This document shows positions 1-7,031 of a stretch of 10,381 nucleotides of DNA, piece after piece. A program made the translations under genes and the position numbers. The DNA lies in assembly GCA_934086485.1 (NCBI GenBank), contig CAKOIF010000025.1:1-10381 (forward strand), written 5' to 3'. How positions within the stretch are numbered: the stretch's first letter is position 1; every line of letters begins with the position of its first letter. The notes beneath the pieces are model-generated. The model was not told the DNA's origin. It saw only the letters and a list, made by a program, of their open reading frames with translations, and made no database searches. This DNA is from an uncultured Bacilli bacterium (lineage in GTDB: Bacteria > Bacillota_I > Bacilli_A > RF39 > UBA660).

Positions 1-2
1 TG

Positions 3-77
3 ATACTTACTCAGTCTCCAGAAGCAGGTAATAGAATAGCAGAAAACTCAAAAATAAGATTATTGCTATCTAATTGA
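3..77 (+). pseudogene. C-terminal tail of a VirB4-like conjugation ATPase (fragment)
   Basis: The reading frame enters from the left edge and ends at TGA 75-77. It encodes ILTQSPEAGNRI, then AENSKIRLLLSN. A TQ-SPE stretch followed by a segment like 'IA-NS-x-RLLL' resembles the last part of the motor domain of VirB4/TraE-type ATPases of Firmicute conjugative elements, where a TQ motif precedes an 'I..NS...LL' strand. The usual residues after this strand are missing, and the stop lies inside the 43-bp repeat that recurs at the right end. I therefore read it as a truncated relic rather than a natural terminus. Only 24 codons are visible, so the family assignment is tentative. Confidence 0.3.
35..77 (+). 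repeat. 43-bp direct repeat, left copy
   Basis: This stretch matches 10297-10339 at 41 of 43 positions. The mismatches are at 40 and 42, and the last 35 bases (43-77) are identical. It lies outside both Fic fragments and, with its partner, brackets about 10.2 kb. The repeat can be read as the last codons of a protein in two frames. It could be an attachment-site duplication, the relic of a repeated gene end, or a recombination scar. Confidence 0.85.
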
Positions 78-149
78 TATTTATAATTTTTATGTAATTT
101 AATTTATATATTAGGTTTATGATCTATTTAACTATTGAAAGGAGTATGT

Positions 150-701
150 ATGGAAATAACTAGATTGAAAGAAGAGCTTATAGAACAAAGAAAATCTAAA
201 TTTAAAGGAAATATATATCATTATTCTCAAGTTAATTTTGCATATAATTAAAATAAAATAGAAGGTGGAAAATTAAGTGAAGATGAAACTGAAGAAATTT
301 TTAAAACTGATTCATTTATTTCAAAAAAAGATGATGCAATTAAATTCGATGATTTAACAGAAATGAAAAATCATTCTAGATTATTTAATTATACATTAGA
401 TACTTTAGAAGATGATTTATCTAAAGAATTAATAATAAATATGAATAAAATATTAAAAAGAAATACTACTGATGAAGAAAATTTAAGATATAATATTGGT
501 GGTTTTAAAATAGTTCTTAACAAGATAGGATTAATAAATGTTATTAATACATCAGTACCGGAAGATATTGAAAAAGACCTTAATAAATCACTTTTGAATT
601 ATAAAAAAATCAAAAATAAAACAATCGTGGATATTATAGATTTTCATTATGAATTTGAACTTATTCATCCTTTTGGTGATTAGAATGAACCTTTAGGACA
701 A
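150..701 (+). pseudogene. Fic-family protein, N-terminal part (disrupted)
   Basis: ATG at 150 follows a GGAG box at 141-144 by five bases. Translation gives a typical Fic/filamentation N-terminus ('HYSQVNFAYN', then 'NKIEGGKL') with an in-frame TAA at 249-251 where a serine is expected in related proteins. The frame stays open from there to 'FHYEFELIHPFGD', which is the start of the HPFxDGNGR catalytic loop. A TAG at 681-683 replaces the first loop glycine, and the same frame then reads N-E-P-L-G-Q, a decayed version of NGRxGR. Homology stops near 701. Intact relatives AMPylate or otherwise modify target proteins and often belong to toxin-antitoxin or mobile modules. Two stops and the lost loop make this copy non-functional. 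A closely matching C-terminal part lies at 9954-10175. Confidence 0.85.
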
Positions 702-844
702 CAAAAGACATACATTCAAAAACACTTGCAAAATAAGAGGTTTACTGATTTAGGTAAATCTTTTTTTAGATAAATTTTACAATTTTAGTATAAAATGCTG
801 ATTTTTTAAAAATATACGATATAATTTAACTGGAGAATGGTGTT

Positions 845-1530
845 GTGATATATATAACAGGTGATAAGCATACTGATTTTTATGAGGTATGTTTTTTTTG
901 TAAGAAAGAAAAAATAAATATATTCGATTTAATGATGATATTAGGTGATGCAGGAATAAATTATTTTAATGATTCAAGAGATTATAAGTTAAAAAAAGAA
1001 TTATCAGAGTACAACATAATGTTTTTCTGTGTTCTATGTAATCATGAAGAACGACCACAAAAAATAAAAACATATAAAACCAAAGAATTTCATAATGGTA
1101 TAGTATATTATGAAAAAAGAATATCCAAATATATTATTTGCCAAAGATGGAGAAGTATATAGTTTGAATAATAAAAGTGTTTTAGTAATAGGTGTCACTT
1201 ATTTTATAGACAAAGAATATAGAATAAAATATGGTTATTGTTGGTATGAAATTGAACAACCAAATGTCGATATAAAAAGAGTATTTGAAGCAATTAAAAA
1301 CAATAATAATGATATATTGATATTGTATTGAGTCATACTTGTCCATATAAATATATGCCTTGAGCGGTATTTATGTCTGGGATAGAACAATCAAAAGTTG
1401 ATTATAATACAGAAAAGTTTTTAGATGAAGTTGAAAAAAACTAATTTATAAAAAATGATATTGTGGGTATTATCACACAGAAAAATAAATAGATAAAATA
1501 GAGTTTATGTTTGGTAGAATTAAGGACTTT
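845..1530 (+). pseudogene. Metallophosphoesterase, frameshifted and stop-interrupted
   Basis: A GTG start at 845, preceded by GGAG at 832-835 and a TATAAT-like box at 820-825, opens 'MIYITGDKHTDF', the GDxH metal-binding motif of calcineurin-like phosphoesterases. 'LGDAGIN' (GDxG) and 'CNHEERP' (degraded GNHE) follow. An extra A in the A-run near 1111-1116 shifts the frame to the segment starting 'KKEYPNILFAKDGE'. A second shift near 1315 leads to 'DIVLSHTCPYKYMP', then a TGA. Later, 'YCGYYHTEK' and 'IDKIEFMFGRIKDF' (about 1459-1530) supply the degraded GHxH end of the fold, with TGA and TAA stops. The pieces together cover a full-length protein of roughly 225 residues. Relatives are common as accessory genes in Firmicute genomes. 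The gene is dead, with at least two frameshifts and several stops. Confidence 0.85.
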
Positions 1531-1568
1531 ACTATAGGAGTATTTGTTTCGAAGTTAGGATATAATAT

Positions 1569-1773
1569 GAAATATTCAGAGATGCTTTTAGTAAGGAAGA
1601 AGCACAATTAGATAGTAATAATCCTTGCTATCCAATATGTAATTATAATGATATAGTTTTACAAAAAAGGTGACGGTTACAAAATATATGAGGATGATAC
1701 TATTGCGTTAATCTGTGAAGAATGTAAAAAGGTTTATGGATTTAATGATTCCAATTCAGCAAAATTATCATAG
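1569..1773 (+). pseudogene. Small protein with two cysteine pairs, frameshifted
   Basis: One frame encodes 'EIFRDAFSKEEAQLDSNNP', then CYPIC, and runs to 'DIVLQKR' with a stop near 1673. A one-base slip in the A-run just before it restores a second frame that reads 'KKGDGYKIYEDDTIALICEE', then 'CKKVYGFNDSNSAKLS', ending at TAG 1771-1773. The C-x3-C and C-x2-C pairs could bind a metal as in a zinc ribbon. The acidic, lysine-rich composition matches the other accessory remnants here. I do not recognise the family. The intact ancestor would have been about 70 residues or slightly more, starting near the ATG at 1567, which is itself out of frame. It sits directly downstream of the dead phosphoesterase and was probably part of the same accessory gene set. 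Confidence 0.5.
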
Positions 1774-1826
1774 AGATTTATAGGATTTAGGCGAAATAGA
1801 CTTGAAAAAAATCTGTTTTTCCGTTG

Positions 1827-2345
1827 TAAAAAAGAAAAAAATTACCTTATTGTGAGATATGAAAATTTGGCTTTCGGTGTTAAGATATCAACTGTGCTGG
1901 TAAAATGAAGGGGGGAATTAGCTTAGGATATACATTGTATGATAAAGTATTAAATGCTATTGATTATGGAGTATTACAAACAAGAAGAAGATATTTTCTT
2001 GTTGTTATATTAGACAAGAATGAAGAGTTTGTTTTATTGAAGATAAATGATGCTCTAAAACATTACTAAATTATTTAGAAAGAGATATAGATGAAAAGTA
2101 TTATTTAATTGTAAGTAAATATAAAATAATTAATAATAAAGTTATATTTAATAAAAAAATAATCCTAATAGAGAGTACAAAATTGATTTAAAAAAGTACA
2201 ATGCAGGTGGTGTTTGTGTTAAAGATAAAAATTGTAAGTTTTTTCAATCTTCGAGAACATTTTCTAAAAGTGGTTATGTAGCAAACTCACAACAAATACT
2301 ACATCTGATAATTGTAAAATTTTAGTAGTGCGTGTGGAAATTTAA
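1827..2345 (+). pseudogene. Cytosine-5 DNA methyltransferase remnant (Dcm-like)
   Basis: Broken frames recall a C5 methyltransferase. 'YENLAF' near 1858-1875 sits where the ENV catalytic-domain motif IV belongs. Around 1925-2070 the frame reads 'GYTLYDKVLNAIDYGVLQTR', then 'RRYFLVV', which is motif VIII (GVPQxRxR) with Pro changed to Leu. A frameshift near 2059 then leads to the region preceding the target-recognition domain ('IDLKKYNAGGVCVKDKNCKF'), and a further shift near 2285 gives 'TTSDNCKILVVRVEI' ending at TAA 2343-2345. The N-terminal SAM-binding motif I and the PCQ nucleophile motif are not visible, and part of the region before motif VIII looks deleted. Intact relatives methylate cytosine as stand-alone or restriction-linked enzymes of mobile elements. 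This copy cannot be active. Confidence 0.75.
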
Positions 2346-2602
2346 TTATATCATCAAGTTGAAAATTCAATAGTAGTAGGTATAATCTATAATGTGTTGA
2401 AATCAATTTTTACTTTAGGATGAATATTTTTTTGATTAAAATGAACTAATATATTACTTACCATTTAAAGAAAAATGAAAATATAATATAATATAATATT
2501 AGTAAAATAAATTTTTATAAAAACTAAAATTGGTCTATATAAAAATTGAAACATATGATTGATTTTTCTGGAAAAATAATCGACATTTTTGCTTAAAATG
2601 TA
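2346..2602. other. Non-coding AT-rich spacer, no gene seen
   Basis: No frame on either strand holds a credible protein. The stretch contains AT-only runs (for example around 2484-2500) and a small imperfect palindrome near 2562-2580, but no recognisable insertion-sequence end, tRNA or origin. It separates the decayed left flank from the promoter of the intact operon. Confidence 0.6.
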
Positions 2603-2629
2603 TTGACATTATTAAAAAAATAATATAGA
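2603..2629 (+). promoter_or_regulatory. Sigma-A-type promoter for the operon leader
   Basis: A perfect -35 TTGACA (2603-2608) is followed, after a 15-base A/T spacer, by TATAGA (2624-2629), a 4 of 6 match to TATAAT. Transcription would start near 2636, exactly where the first strand of the leader's outer stem begins at 2637. The short spacer is slightly suboptimal. No other convincing promoter lies between here and the transporter gene. Confidence 0.6.
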
Positions 2630-2636
2630 GTATTGA

Positions 2637-2748
2637 TTAAGTTTTGGGGTATTACCCATAGTTGCAAAAAAATTGATATCATTTTAAATAAGAGAACATG
2701 GGTAAACTTGGTTACTTTTGTTCTCTTATTTTTTGCAACAAAACTTAA
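2637..2748 (+). ncRNA. Structured leader RNA of unrecognised class (candidate riboswitch/attenuator)
   Basis: The 112 bases fold into nested stems. P1 is 2637-2645 with 2740-2748 (9 bp). P2 is 2661-2671 with 2729-2739 (11 bp, GTTGC then A-run against T-run then GCAAC). P3 is 2689-2698 with 2719-2728 (10 bp, ATAAGAGAAC on its 5' side). The P3 loop carries ATGGGTAA (2698-2705), the exact complement of TTACCCAT (2652-2659) in the P1-P2 junction, so an 8-bp pseudoknot can form. TTACCC can instead pair locally with GGGT (2647-2650), giving two exclusive states. P3 is followed by a T-rich run, as in a terminator. It does not match the preQ1-I or preQ1-II layouts I know, despite lying upstream of a queuosine-precursor transporter. 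A miniature inverted-repeat element is the main alternative. Confidence 0.6.
2686..2734 (+). terminator. Possible attenuator terminator inside the leader
   Basis: The P3 hairpin, extendable at its base to 2686/2731, is followed by TTATTTTTTG (2726-2735), the form of an intrinsic terminator. It lies between the promoter and the first gene. It overlaps the 3' strand of P2, so full P2 pairing would sequester the U-tract. This is consistent with transcriptional attenuation, but the sequence alone does not prove it. Confidence 0.4.
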
Positions 2749-2754
2749 ATAACT

Positions 2755-2789
2755 ATTATGACTATCTATAGGAGTACGGTAGTCATAAT
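2755..2789 (+). promoter_or_regulatory. Second leader hairpin with Shine-Dalgarno-like loop
   Basis: A 12-bp stem (2755-2766 with 2778-2789, one G-T wobble) closes an 11-base loop (2767-2777) containing AGGAG at 2770-2774. The true ribosome site, AAAGGCGG (2798-2805), lies downstream and single-stranded, 5 bases before ATG 2811. The hairpin could modulate translation or act as an RNA-processing or stability element. The A-rich tail after it superficially recalls a preQ1-I aptamer, but the required loop-tail pairing is absent. Confidence 0.45.
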
Positions 2790-2810
2790 AAAATAAGAAA
2801 GGCGGTATTT

Positions 2811-3470
2811 ATGAAGAAAAAAAATTTGTTAAAAAAAGAAACAGCATATTCCGACTTGTTTATGTATATGTCAATTGTTTTTGTGGTATGTTTGTTAGTT
2901 TCTAATATTTTAGCAGCTAAATTATTAAAGATAGGTAATTATTCCGTAACTGCTGGCGTATTAGTTTTTCCAATATCATATATTATAAATGATATATTTT
3001 CAGAAGTTTATGGTTATGAAAAAACCAAAAAAGTAATTATATTTGGGCTAATTATGAATGTATTTATGGTTTTAGTCTTAAGTCTTGCCATTGTTTTACC
3101 AGCACCGGTTTGGTTTGAAAATAACGAGGCATTTAAGACAATATTAGGTTCTACTCCTAGAACTTGTTTAGCTAGTTTAATGGCATATTTATTTGGCTCA
3201 TTAGTCAATGCAAAAGTTTTAGTAAAAATGAAGAAAAATGCAAAAGGTAAATTTGGCATAAGAGCTATCATTTCAACAATATTTGGAGAATTGACGGATT
3301 CTTTAATATTTGTTTTTATAGCTTTTATCGGAAAATTACCACTTATGCAAATAATATCAATGATTCTAATACAAGTTATATTTAAAACCTTATATGAAAT
3401 TATTTGTTTGCCAGTTACTACTGTTTGTGTAAAAAAAGTAAAAAATTATGAAGAAAAATTTGGGGATTAA
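2811..3470 (+). CDS. yhhQ: Queuosine-precursor transporter, YhhQ/VUT family
   Basis: This 219-residue integral membrane protein has about six hydrophobic helices (first at residues 16-36) and a basic N-terminus (MKKKNLLKK). Family signatures include SNILAAK (31-37), FPISYIINDIFSEVYGY (53-69, the conserved fP..yi.nDi.sEvYGy block), a polar 'GELTDSLIF' helix in the second half and a C-terminal helix with 'KTLYEIICLPVTT'. YhhQ/VUT proteins import preQ0, preQ1 or related 7-deazaguanines for queuosine salvage. Length and motif order are normal. AAAGGCGG at 2798-2805 supports the start. It is the first gene after the structured leader, and the next gene begins three bases after its stop, so it is part of the operon. 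The substrate here could be a precursor used by the QueC-like enzyme downstream. That link is inference. Confidence 0.88.
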   Translation: MKKKNLLKKETAYSDLFMYMSIVFVVCLLVSNILAAKLLKIGNYSVTAGVLVFPISYIINDIFSEVYGYEKTKKVIIFGLIMNVFMVLVLSLAIVLPAPVWFENNEAFKTILGSTPRTCLASLMAYLFGSLVNAKVLVKMKKNAKGKFGIRAIISTIFGELTDSLIFVFIAFIGKLPLMQIISMILIQVIFKTLYEIICLPVTTVCVKKVKNYEEKFGD

Positions 3471-3473
3471 TAT

Positions 3474-4607
3474 ATGAGAAAAAGTATTGTATGGGGAACA
3501 TGTTGGTTCAATGAACCAATAGAAACATTAGTTGAATTTTATAAGTCATCAATAAAGTCATTACAAAAAATGAACTTTAAAGTTATTCCTATAATATTTG
3601 ATGCAAAATATGATAAAAACAATAATGAAGATCTGAGTTACATTACTAATAATATTGATGATGTTATAATTATTAAGAATAATATAAATATATTTCCAAA
3701 TAAAAATTATGGAGTTGCATTAATATCTAACAAGGCATTTGACTTAATGGCAGATTATGTTGCCATCGTTGATTCTGATTGGAATATAAAGGAAAATTAT
3801 TCTTTTATAGAAAATATATTACTAACATTGATTAAAAGCGATTATGATATTATAATTCCAAACATTGGTAATGCCTCAGGAAGAAGCAACATATTAGTTG
3901 GAAAAACTGCTTTTTCTTTATTTTATCCAGATTTTTTAGATATTATTATTACTGCATTTCCGGGTTCTGTTGTAGCTAAAGCCTCTAAACTACACGTTAT
4001 TGTTAACGATGAAAATTATCATTTTGATTGGGGAGGAGAATGGGATATAATATCAATTGCAATAAATCATAATATGAAGATTAATTCTGCATTTGTAGAA
4101 GTTGAAAATATCAGACACAGACCAAACACTTCAAAAATATTAGATGGTTTTCAAATTTGGAGAGCAATTTTAGGTAATAGTGATATGACAAACAGATTTA
4201 AGTATTTAAAACAATACAATAAAGAGGTAATTCCTTATAATGATATATCAAGAAATGTTCTAGAACATAATTATTCAATTCTTGACTTGATTAACATTTT
4301 AGAAAATGATGATGCAACAGATACAGAAAAACAAATTCTTTACATGATATTATATCCAATAGCATTTTTAACAGGAAAAATTACAAAGTTACCAGTTATA
4401 GAGTCAAGTAACAAAATGCCATATAATAAGGAAGAATTAAATACAATATCTGATTTTGCAATTTATTGTGCTAAAATAGCTTTATATGATGTTGAGGTGC
4501 AAGAAATGCTAAGTAGATGTAAAACTGCTAAATGTGAATTTTTAAGTGAATGGAATTTTGAAATTCAAAAACAACTTTTAAAAGAAGGAAGTGATTATAA
4601 TAAATGA
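3474..4607 (+). CDS. Divergent GT-A-fold glycosyltransferase
   Basis: This 377-residue soluble protein has no signal peptide. The N-terminal half has a nucleotide-sugar transferase layout: strand 'RKSIVWGTCWFNEP' (2-15), a central 'DYVAIVDSDW' (94-103) whose D100-S101-D102 is a DxD-type metal and nucleotide site, and 'FDWGGEWD' (184-191) resembling the acidic acceptor-side motif of GT2-like enzymes. 'RHRP' (214-217) may contact the donor diphosphate or metal. A helical tail (about 240-377) is not recognisable. It is too divergent to place confidently in a CAZy family; GT2- or GT78-like are possibilities. GGGGA (3462-3466) lies about 7 bases before ATG 3474. The stop TGA overlaps the next start as ATGA, implying translational coupling with the second glycosyltransferase. 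Donor and acceptor are unknown. Confidence 0.72.
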   Translation: MRKSIVWGTCWFNEPIETLVEFYKSSIKSLQKMNFKVIPIIFDAKYDKNNNEDLSYITNNIDDVIIIKNNINIFPNKNYGVALISNKAFDLMADYVAIVDSDWNIKENYSFIENILLTLIKSDYDIIIPNIGNASGRSNILVGKTAFSLFYPDFLDIIITAFPGSVVAKASKLHVIVNDENYHFDWGGEWDIISIAINHNMKINSAFVEVENIRHRPNTSKILDGFQIWRAILGNSDMTNRFKYLKQYNKEVIPYNDISRNVLEHNYSILDLINILENDDATDTEKQILYMILYPIAFLTGKITKLPVIESSNKMPYNKEELNTISDFAIYCAKIALYDVEVQEMLSRCKTAKCEFLSEWNFEIQKQLLKEGSDYNK

Positions 4608-5419
4608 AACTTACTGTAGCAATTATTTGTTCTAATGATCATTTGATACAAAGATGTCTTGATAGTATTCCAAAAAAAACACCTATAATTGCAATTTTAA
4701 ACTATCCTGATGATTATGTGTTAAATGTAGTTGAGAATGACAAGAGAGTAAAAGTTTATAGACACGATGAAAGAAACTTAGGAAAATTGAGACAATTAGC
4801 TGTTGATAAATGCAAAACTCCTGCAATTTGTTTTATAGACTCTGATTGTGTTGTAGAGAAGGATACAATATCTATTGTTGAAGAAGAGTTAGAGGATTAC
4901 TATGCCGTAAATATACCATTACATTTTGATTATAATAATTCATCAACAAAAATTGTATCATTATGCAGAAAATATACTACACCTGATGAATTATTATATA
5001 TGCCATTTGCATTTAGACTAGATATTCAAAATAAAATTGGAAAGCTATTTAATGATAAGTTATCTTGGGGAGAAGATAGTGATCAGAGAAAGAGAATGAA
5101 AGAAAAGGGATTAGAGTATGCAATTTCAAAGTCTTTTGCTACTCATAAGATTCTTACCATTAAAGAAGATGCAAAATCTTCTATTAGACTAGGTGAGGGT
5201 ACTTATATTCAAGAGATAAATGGTATTAATGCAAAAAGAAGTATTTGGAAAGATTTGTCAATTATTACCGAAATAAAAAATGCACATGGGTGTACTAAAA
5301 TGACGAATAGTATAATGGCAGGAATATATCATTTCTTTATATGGAGACCAACATATAAATATGGATATTGGAAGGAGAGAATTAAGAAAAATGGAAATAA
5401 AAACAAAAATAATAAATAA
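4604..5419 (+). CDS. Family 2 glycosyltransferase
   Basis: The 271-residue protein begins 'KLTVAIICSNDHLIQRCLDS' (2-21), the usual opening strand and helix of GT2 enzymes. 'NLGKLRQLAVD' (58-68) matches the 'N.G...ArN.gi' region. 'CFIDSDCVV' (76-84) holds the DSD metal site, and 'WGEDSDQRKRM' (155-165) is the ED motif carrying the catalytic base and acceptor contacts. The C-terminus is basic (KNGNKNKNNK), with an aromatic segment 'GIYHFFIWRPTYKYGYW', which could lie on the membrane, although no clear transmembrane helix is present. It starts within the stop codon of the preceding glycosyltransferase and ends 29 bases inside the QueC-like gene. Two consecutive transferases suggest a disaccharide or two different sugar additions. 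Specificity cannot be read from the sequence. Confidence 0.8.
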   Translation: MKLTVAIICSNDHLIQRCLDSIPKKTPIIAILNYPDDYVLNVVENDKRVKVYRHDERNLGKLRQLAVDKCKTPAICFIDSDCVVEKDTISIVEEELEDYYAVNIPLHFDYNNSSTKIVSLCRKYTTPDELLYMPFAFRLDIQNKIGKLFNDKLSWGEDSDQRKRMKEKGLEYAISKSFATHKILTIKEDAKSSIRLGEGTYIQEINGINAKRSIWKDLSIITEIKNAHGCTKMTNSIMAGIYHFFIWRPTYKYGYWKERIKKNGNKNKNNK

Positions 5420-6452
5420 TAATTTAGAAAAAGATATAGTAGTATCTTCTGATTTGATTGATACTATTTATGAAATTATAAAACAAACATATTTAGAAGC
5501 AAAAGAAATATATGTTAAAAATCCAACAAACGCTGACAATAAAGAGTTAAGTGATTTCTTGACTTATATTTTGGCATATCCAAAAGGTATTGAAACACCA
5601 AAGGTAATTGTAAGTGAAGAGCATATTAATTCAAATAATAATTATTATGATGAATTTACTAAGAGGACACTAGTATGCTTTTCTGGTGGAGTTGATTCTA
5701 CTGGTGCACTTTTAAAACTATTAGATGAAGAAAAAAATCCTGTTGCGTTTTGGTGCGACTATGGACAACCATATAAAGAACCAGAAAGAAAAGCAGTTGA
5801 AAGAATTTGTAAAAAACTTAATATACCATTAATAGAAGCAGTATTAGATTTGACTGATTTAATTGCTATTGGTGGAAAAAAATTCGGTCATGTTTTTCCT
5901 GCAAGAAATTTAATGATAGCTTCAATAGGATTATGTTTTAATCCAAAAGAGATAGTTTTAGCAGGATTATGTGATGAACTTGTTGTTCCAGATAAGTCGT
6001 TGAGAATGTATGAGGAATTTATTAAATATTTTGAAATACCACTATATTCTCCTTTTGTAAATATGACTAAAACAGAAGTTTTGTGTGTGTGGAAGGCAAA
6101 ATGGAATAAATATTTAAATGCAAAAGAAACAGTAAGTTGTTATAGTAATAATGGCGATTGTCAAAATTGTTCATCATGTGCAAAGAGAGAGGTTGCTTTT
6201 GTTGCTTCTGATTATACAAATCAATATCCTGAAGTATTTACTAATCAACATGATCTAATTGAAGGACATTGGTTTTCTAGAGTAGATATTTTTCAATATG
6301 AAAGAAGAACTGATATGCTAATTGCATTGTCAAAATATAAGGAAAAATTAACTCCTAAATTACAAGAACTAGTAAGTTATAACTGTCAAAAATATAAAGA
6401 TGAAATAACAAAAAGAAAAAATCAGTTAAATACATTAAAAGAAAGTAAATAA
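5391..6452 (+). CDS. QueC-family 7-cyano-7-deazaguanine synthase-like enzyme with long extensions
   Basis: From ATG 5391 the protein has 353 residues. I prefer this to ATG 5361 because GAAGGAG (5371-5377) lies upstream of 5391 and nothing suitable precedes 5361; the 13-base spacing is long. Core motifs are SGGVDSTG (98-105, PP-loop for ATP), DYGQ (123-126), HVFPARN (167-173), VVPDKS (198-203) and a zinc knuckle C250, C257, C260, C263 (TVSCY...C..C..CAKR). All match QueC, which amidates and dehydrates carboxy-deazaguanine to preQ0 using ATP and ammonia. Typical QueC is about 230 residues. Here about 95 N-terminal and about 80 C-terminal residues are extra and unrecognised. No QueD, QueE or QueF is nearby. 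QueC relatives in CBASS and Qat defence systems use the same chemistry to join a deazaguanine to other amines, so an altered acceptor is plausible. The exact substrate is unknown. Confidence 0.82.
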   Translation: MEIKTKIINNNLEKDIVVSSDLIDTIYEIIKQTYLEAKEIYVKNPTNADNKELSDFLTYILAYPKGIETPKVIVSEEHINSNNNYYDEFTKRTLVCFSGGVDSTGALLKLLDEEKNPVAFWCDYGQPYKEPERKAVERICKKLNIPLIEAVLDLTDLIAIGGKKFGHVFPARNLMIASIGLCFNPKEIVLAGLCDELVVPDKSLRMYEEFIKYFEIPLYSPFVNMTKTEVLCVWKAKWNKYLNAKETVSCYSNNGDCQNCSSCAKREVAFVASDYTNQYPEVFTNQHDLIEGHWFSRVDIFQYERRTDMLIALSKYKEKLTPKLQELVSYNCQKYKDEITKRKNQLNTLKESK

Positions 6453-6455
6453 ATG

Positions 6456-6464
6456 TGATATAAT
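6456..6464 (+). promoter_or_regulatory. Possible internal promoter (extended -10)
   Basis: TGATATAAT is a perfect TGnTATAAT extended -10 in the 38-base gap between the QueC-like and phosphatase genes, the only sizeable gap in the operon. No good -35 is seen about 17 bases upstream. It could provide extra transcription of the last four genes. AT-rich DNA produces such matches by chance. Confidence 0.35.
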
Positions 6465-6490
6465 CTTTATAGAATTCAAGGAGGAAAAAA

Positions 6491-7030
6491 ATGAGTAAAT
6501 TATATATTGTTAGACATGGGCAAACAGATTGGAATGTAAAAAAATTATTGCAGGGTGCTACTGATATTGAATTAAATGAAGAGGGCATCAAACAAGCGAA
6601 AGAACTTTCTAAAAAATTGGATTTAGATAAAATTGATATTTGCTTTTGTTCTCCATTAAAAAGAACGAGACAGACTGCAAATATTTTACTTGGAGATAAA
6701 GTTAAAGTAATTTATGATGATATGATAGTAGAAAGAGGATTTGGTGATTACGAAGGTAAGCCAATAAATTTTGATTTAATTGTACCTCAATGGGATTATA
6801 AACTAAATGATAGTTCTCATAATATTGAAAGTATTCAAGATTGTTTGTTGAGAGCAAAAAAATTTATAAATAAAATAAAAAAAGAGTATCCAAATAAAAC
6901 AATTTTAATAATTTCACATGGAAGTTTTATTAAAGCACTTCATTTCAATTTAATTGGGTATGATGAAAATACTGATTTTTTATCATTTAATCCAAAAAAT
7001 TCTGTTCTTTATGAATATGAGATAGATTAG
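6491..7030 (+). CDS. Histidine phosphatase (phosphoglycerate mutase-like)
   Basis: The 179-residue protein has the complete branch-1 histidine phosphatase set: RHG (8-10) with nucleophile His9, N15, SPLKRTRQTA (54-63) with phosphate-binding Arg58, the acid Glu81 in 'VERGFGDYEG' (80-89) and second histidine His143 in 'ISHGSFIKAL'. Length suits a small-molecule phosphatase (CobC-, PhoE- or GpmB-like) rather than a dimeric glycolytic mutase. AAGGAGG at 6479-6485 gives one of the strongest ribosome sites in the window. Within the cassette it would dephosphorylate a sugar-phosphate or nucleotide intermediate, possibly balancing the kinase two genes downstream. That role is inferred from context; the fold and catalytic residues are directly visible. 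Confidence 0.87.
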   Translation: MSKLYIVRHGQTDWNVKKLLQGATDIELNEEGIKQAKELSKKLDLDKIDICFCSPLKRTRQTANILLGDKVKVIYDDMIVERGFGDYEGKPINFDLIVPQWDYKLNDSSHNIESIQDCLLRAKKFINKIKKEYPNKTILIISHGSFIKALHFNLIGYDENTDFLSFNPKNSVLYEYEID

Positions 7031-7031
7031 T

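Noticed and set aside
363..683. Independent small gene starting at ATG 363
   Set aside because: It is an internal methionine of the stop-interrupted Fic frame that starts at 150, with no ribosome site of its own.
2562..2580. A dif or Xer recombination site near the palindrome in the spacer
   Set aside because: The inverted repeat is only about 6 bp of A/T, does not match known Firmicute dif arms and is expected by chance in such AT-rich DNA.
2755..2805. A preQ1-I riboswitch formed by the second hairpin and A-rich tail
   Set aside because: The tail lacks the short CUA/CAA-type segment needed to pair with the loop, the stem is 12 bp rather than about 5, and the conserved loop cytosine that binds preQ1 cannot be placed.
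3014..3271. Antisense open frame within the transporter, and similar minus-strand frames at 6355-6591 and 7594-7842
   Set aside because: They shadow strongly supported + strand genes, have no ribosome sites and encode low-complexity residue runs.
4604..4607. Mycoplasma-type code (UGA as Trp)
   Set aside because: TGA works as the stop of the first glycosyltransferase, in an ATGA overlap with the next start, and intact genes use TGG for tryptophan without internal TGA.
5361..5390. Ten-codon longer start for the QueC-like protein
   Set aside because: No ribosome binding site precedes 5361, whereas GAAGGAG lies between it and ATG 5391.
5391..6452. A Qat or type IV CBASS defence operon around the QueC-like gene
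   Set aside because: No QatA ATPase, QatB, QatD nuclease, CD-NTase or effector is present; the neighbours are glycosyltransferases, a kinase and a phosphatase.
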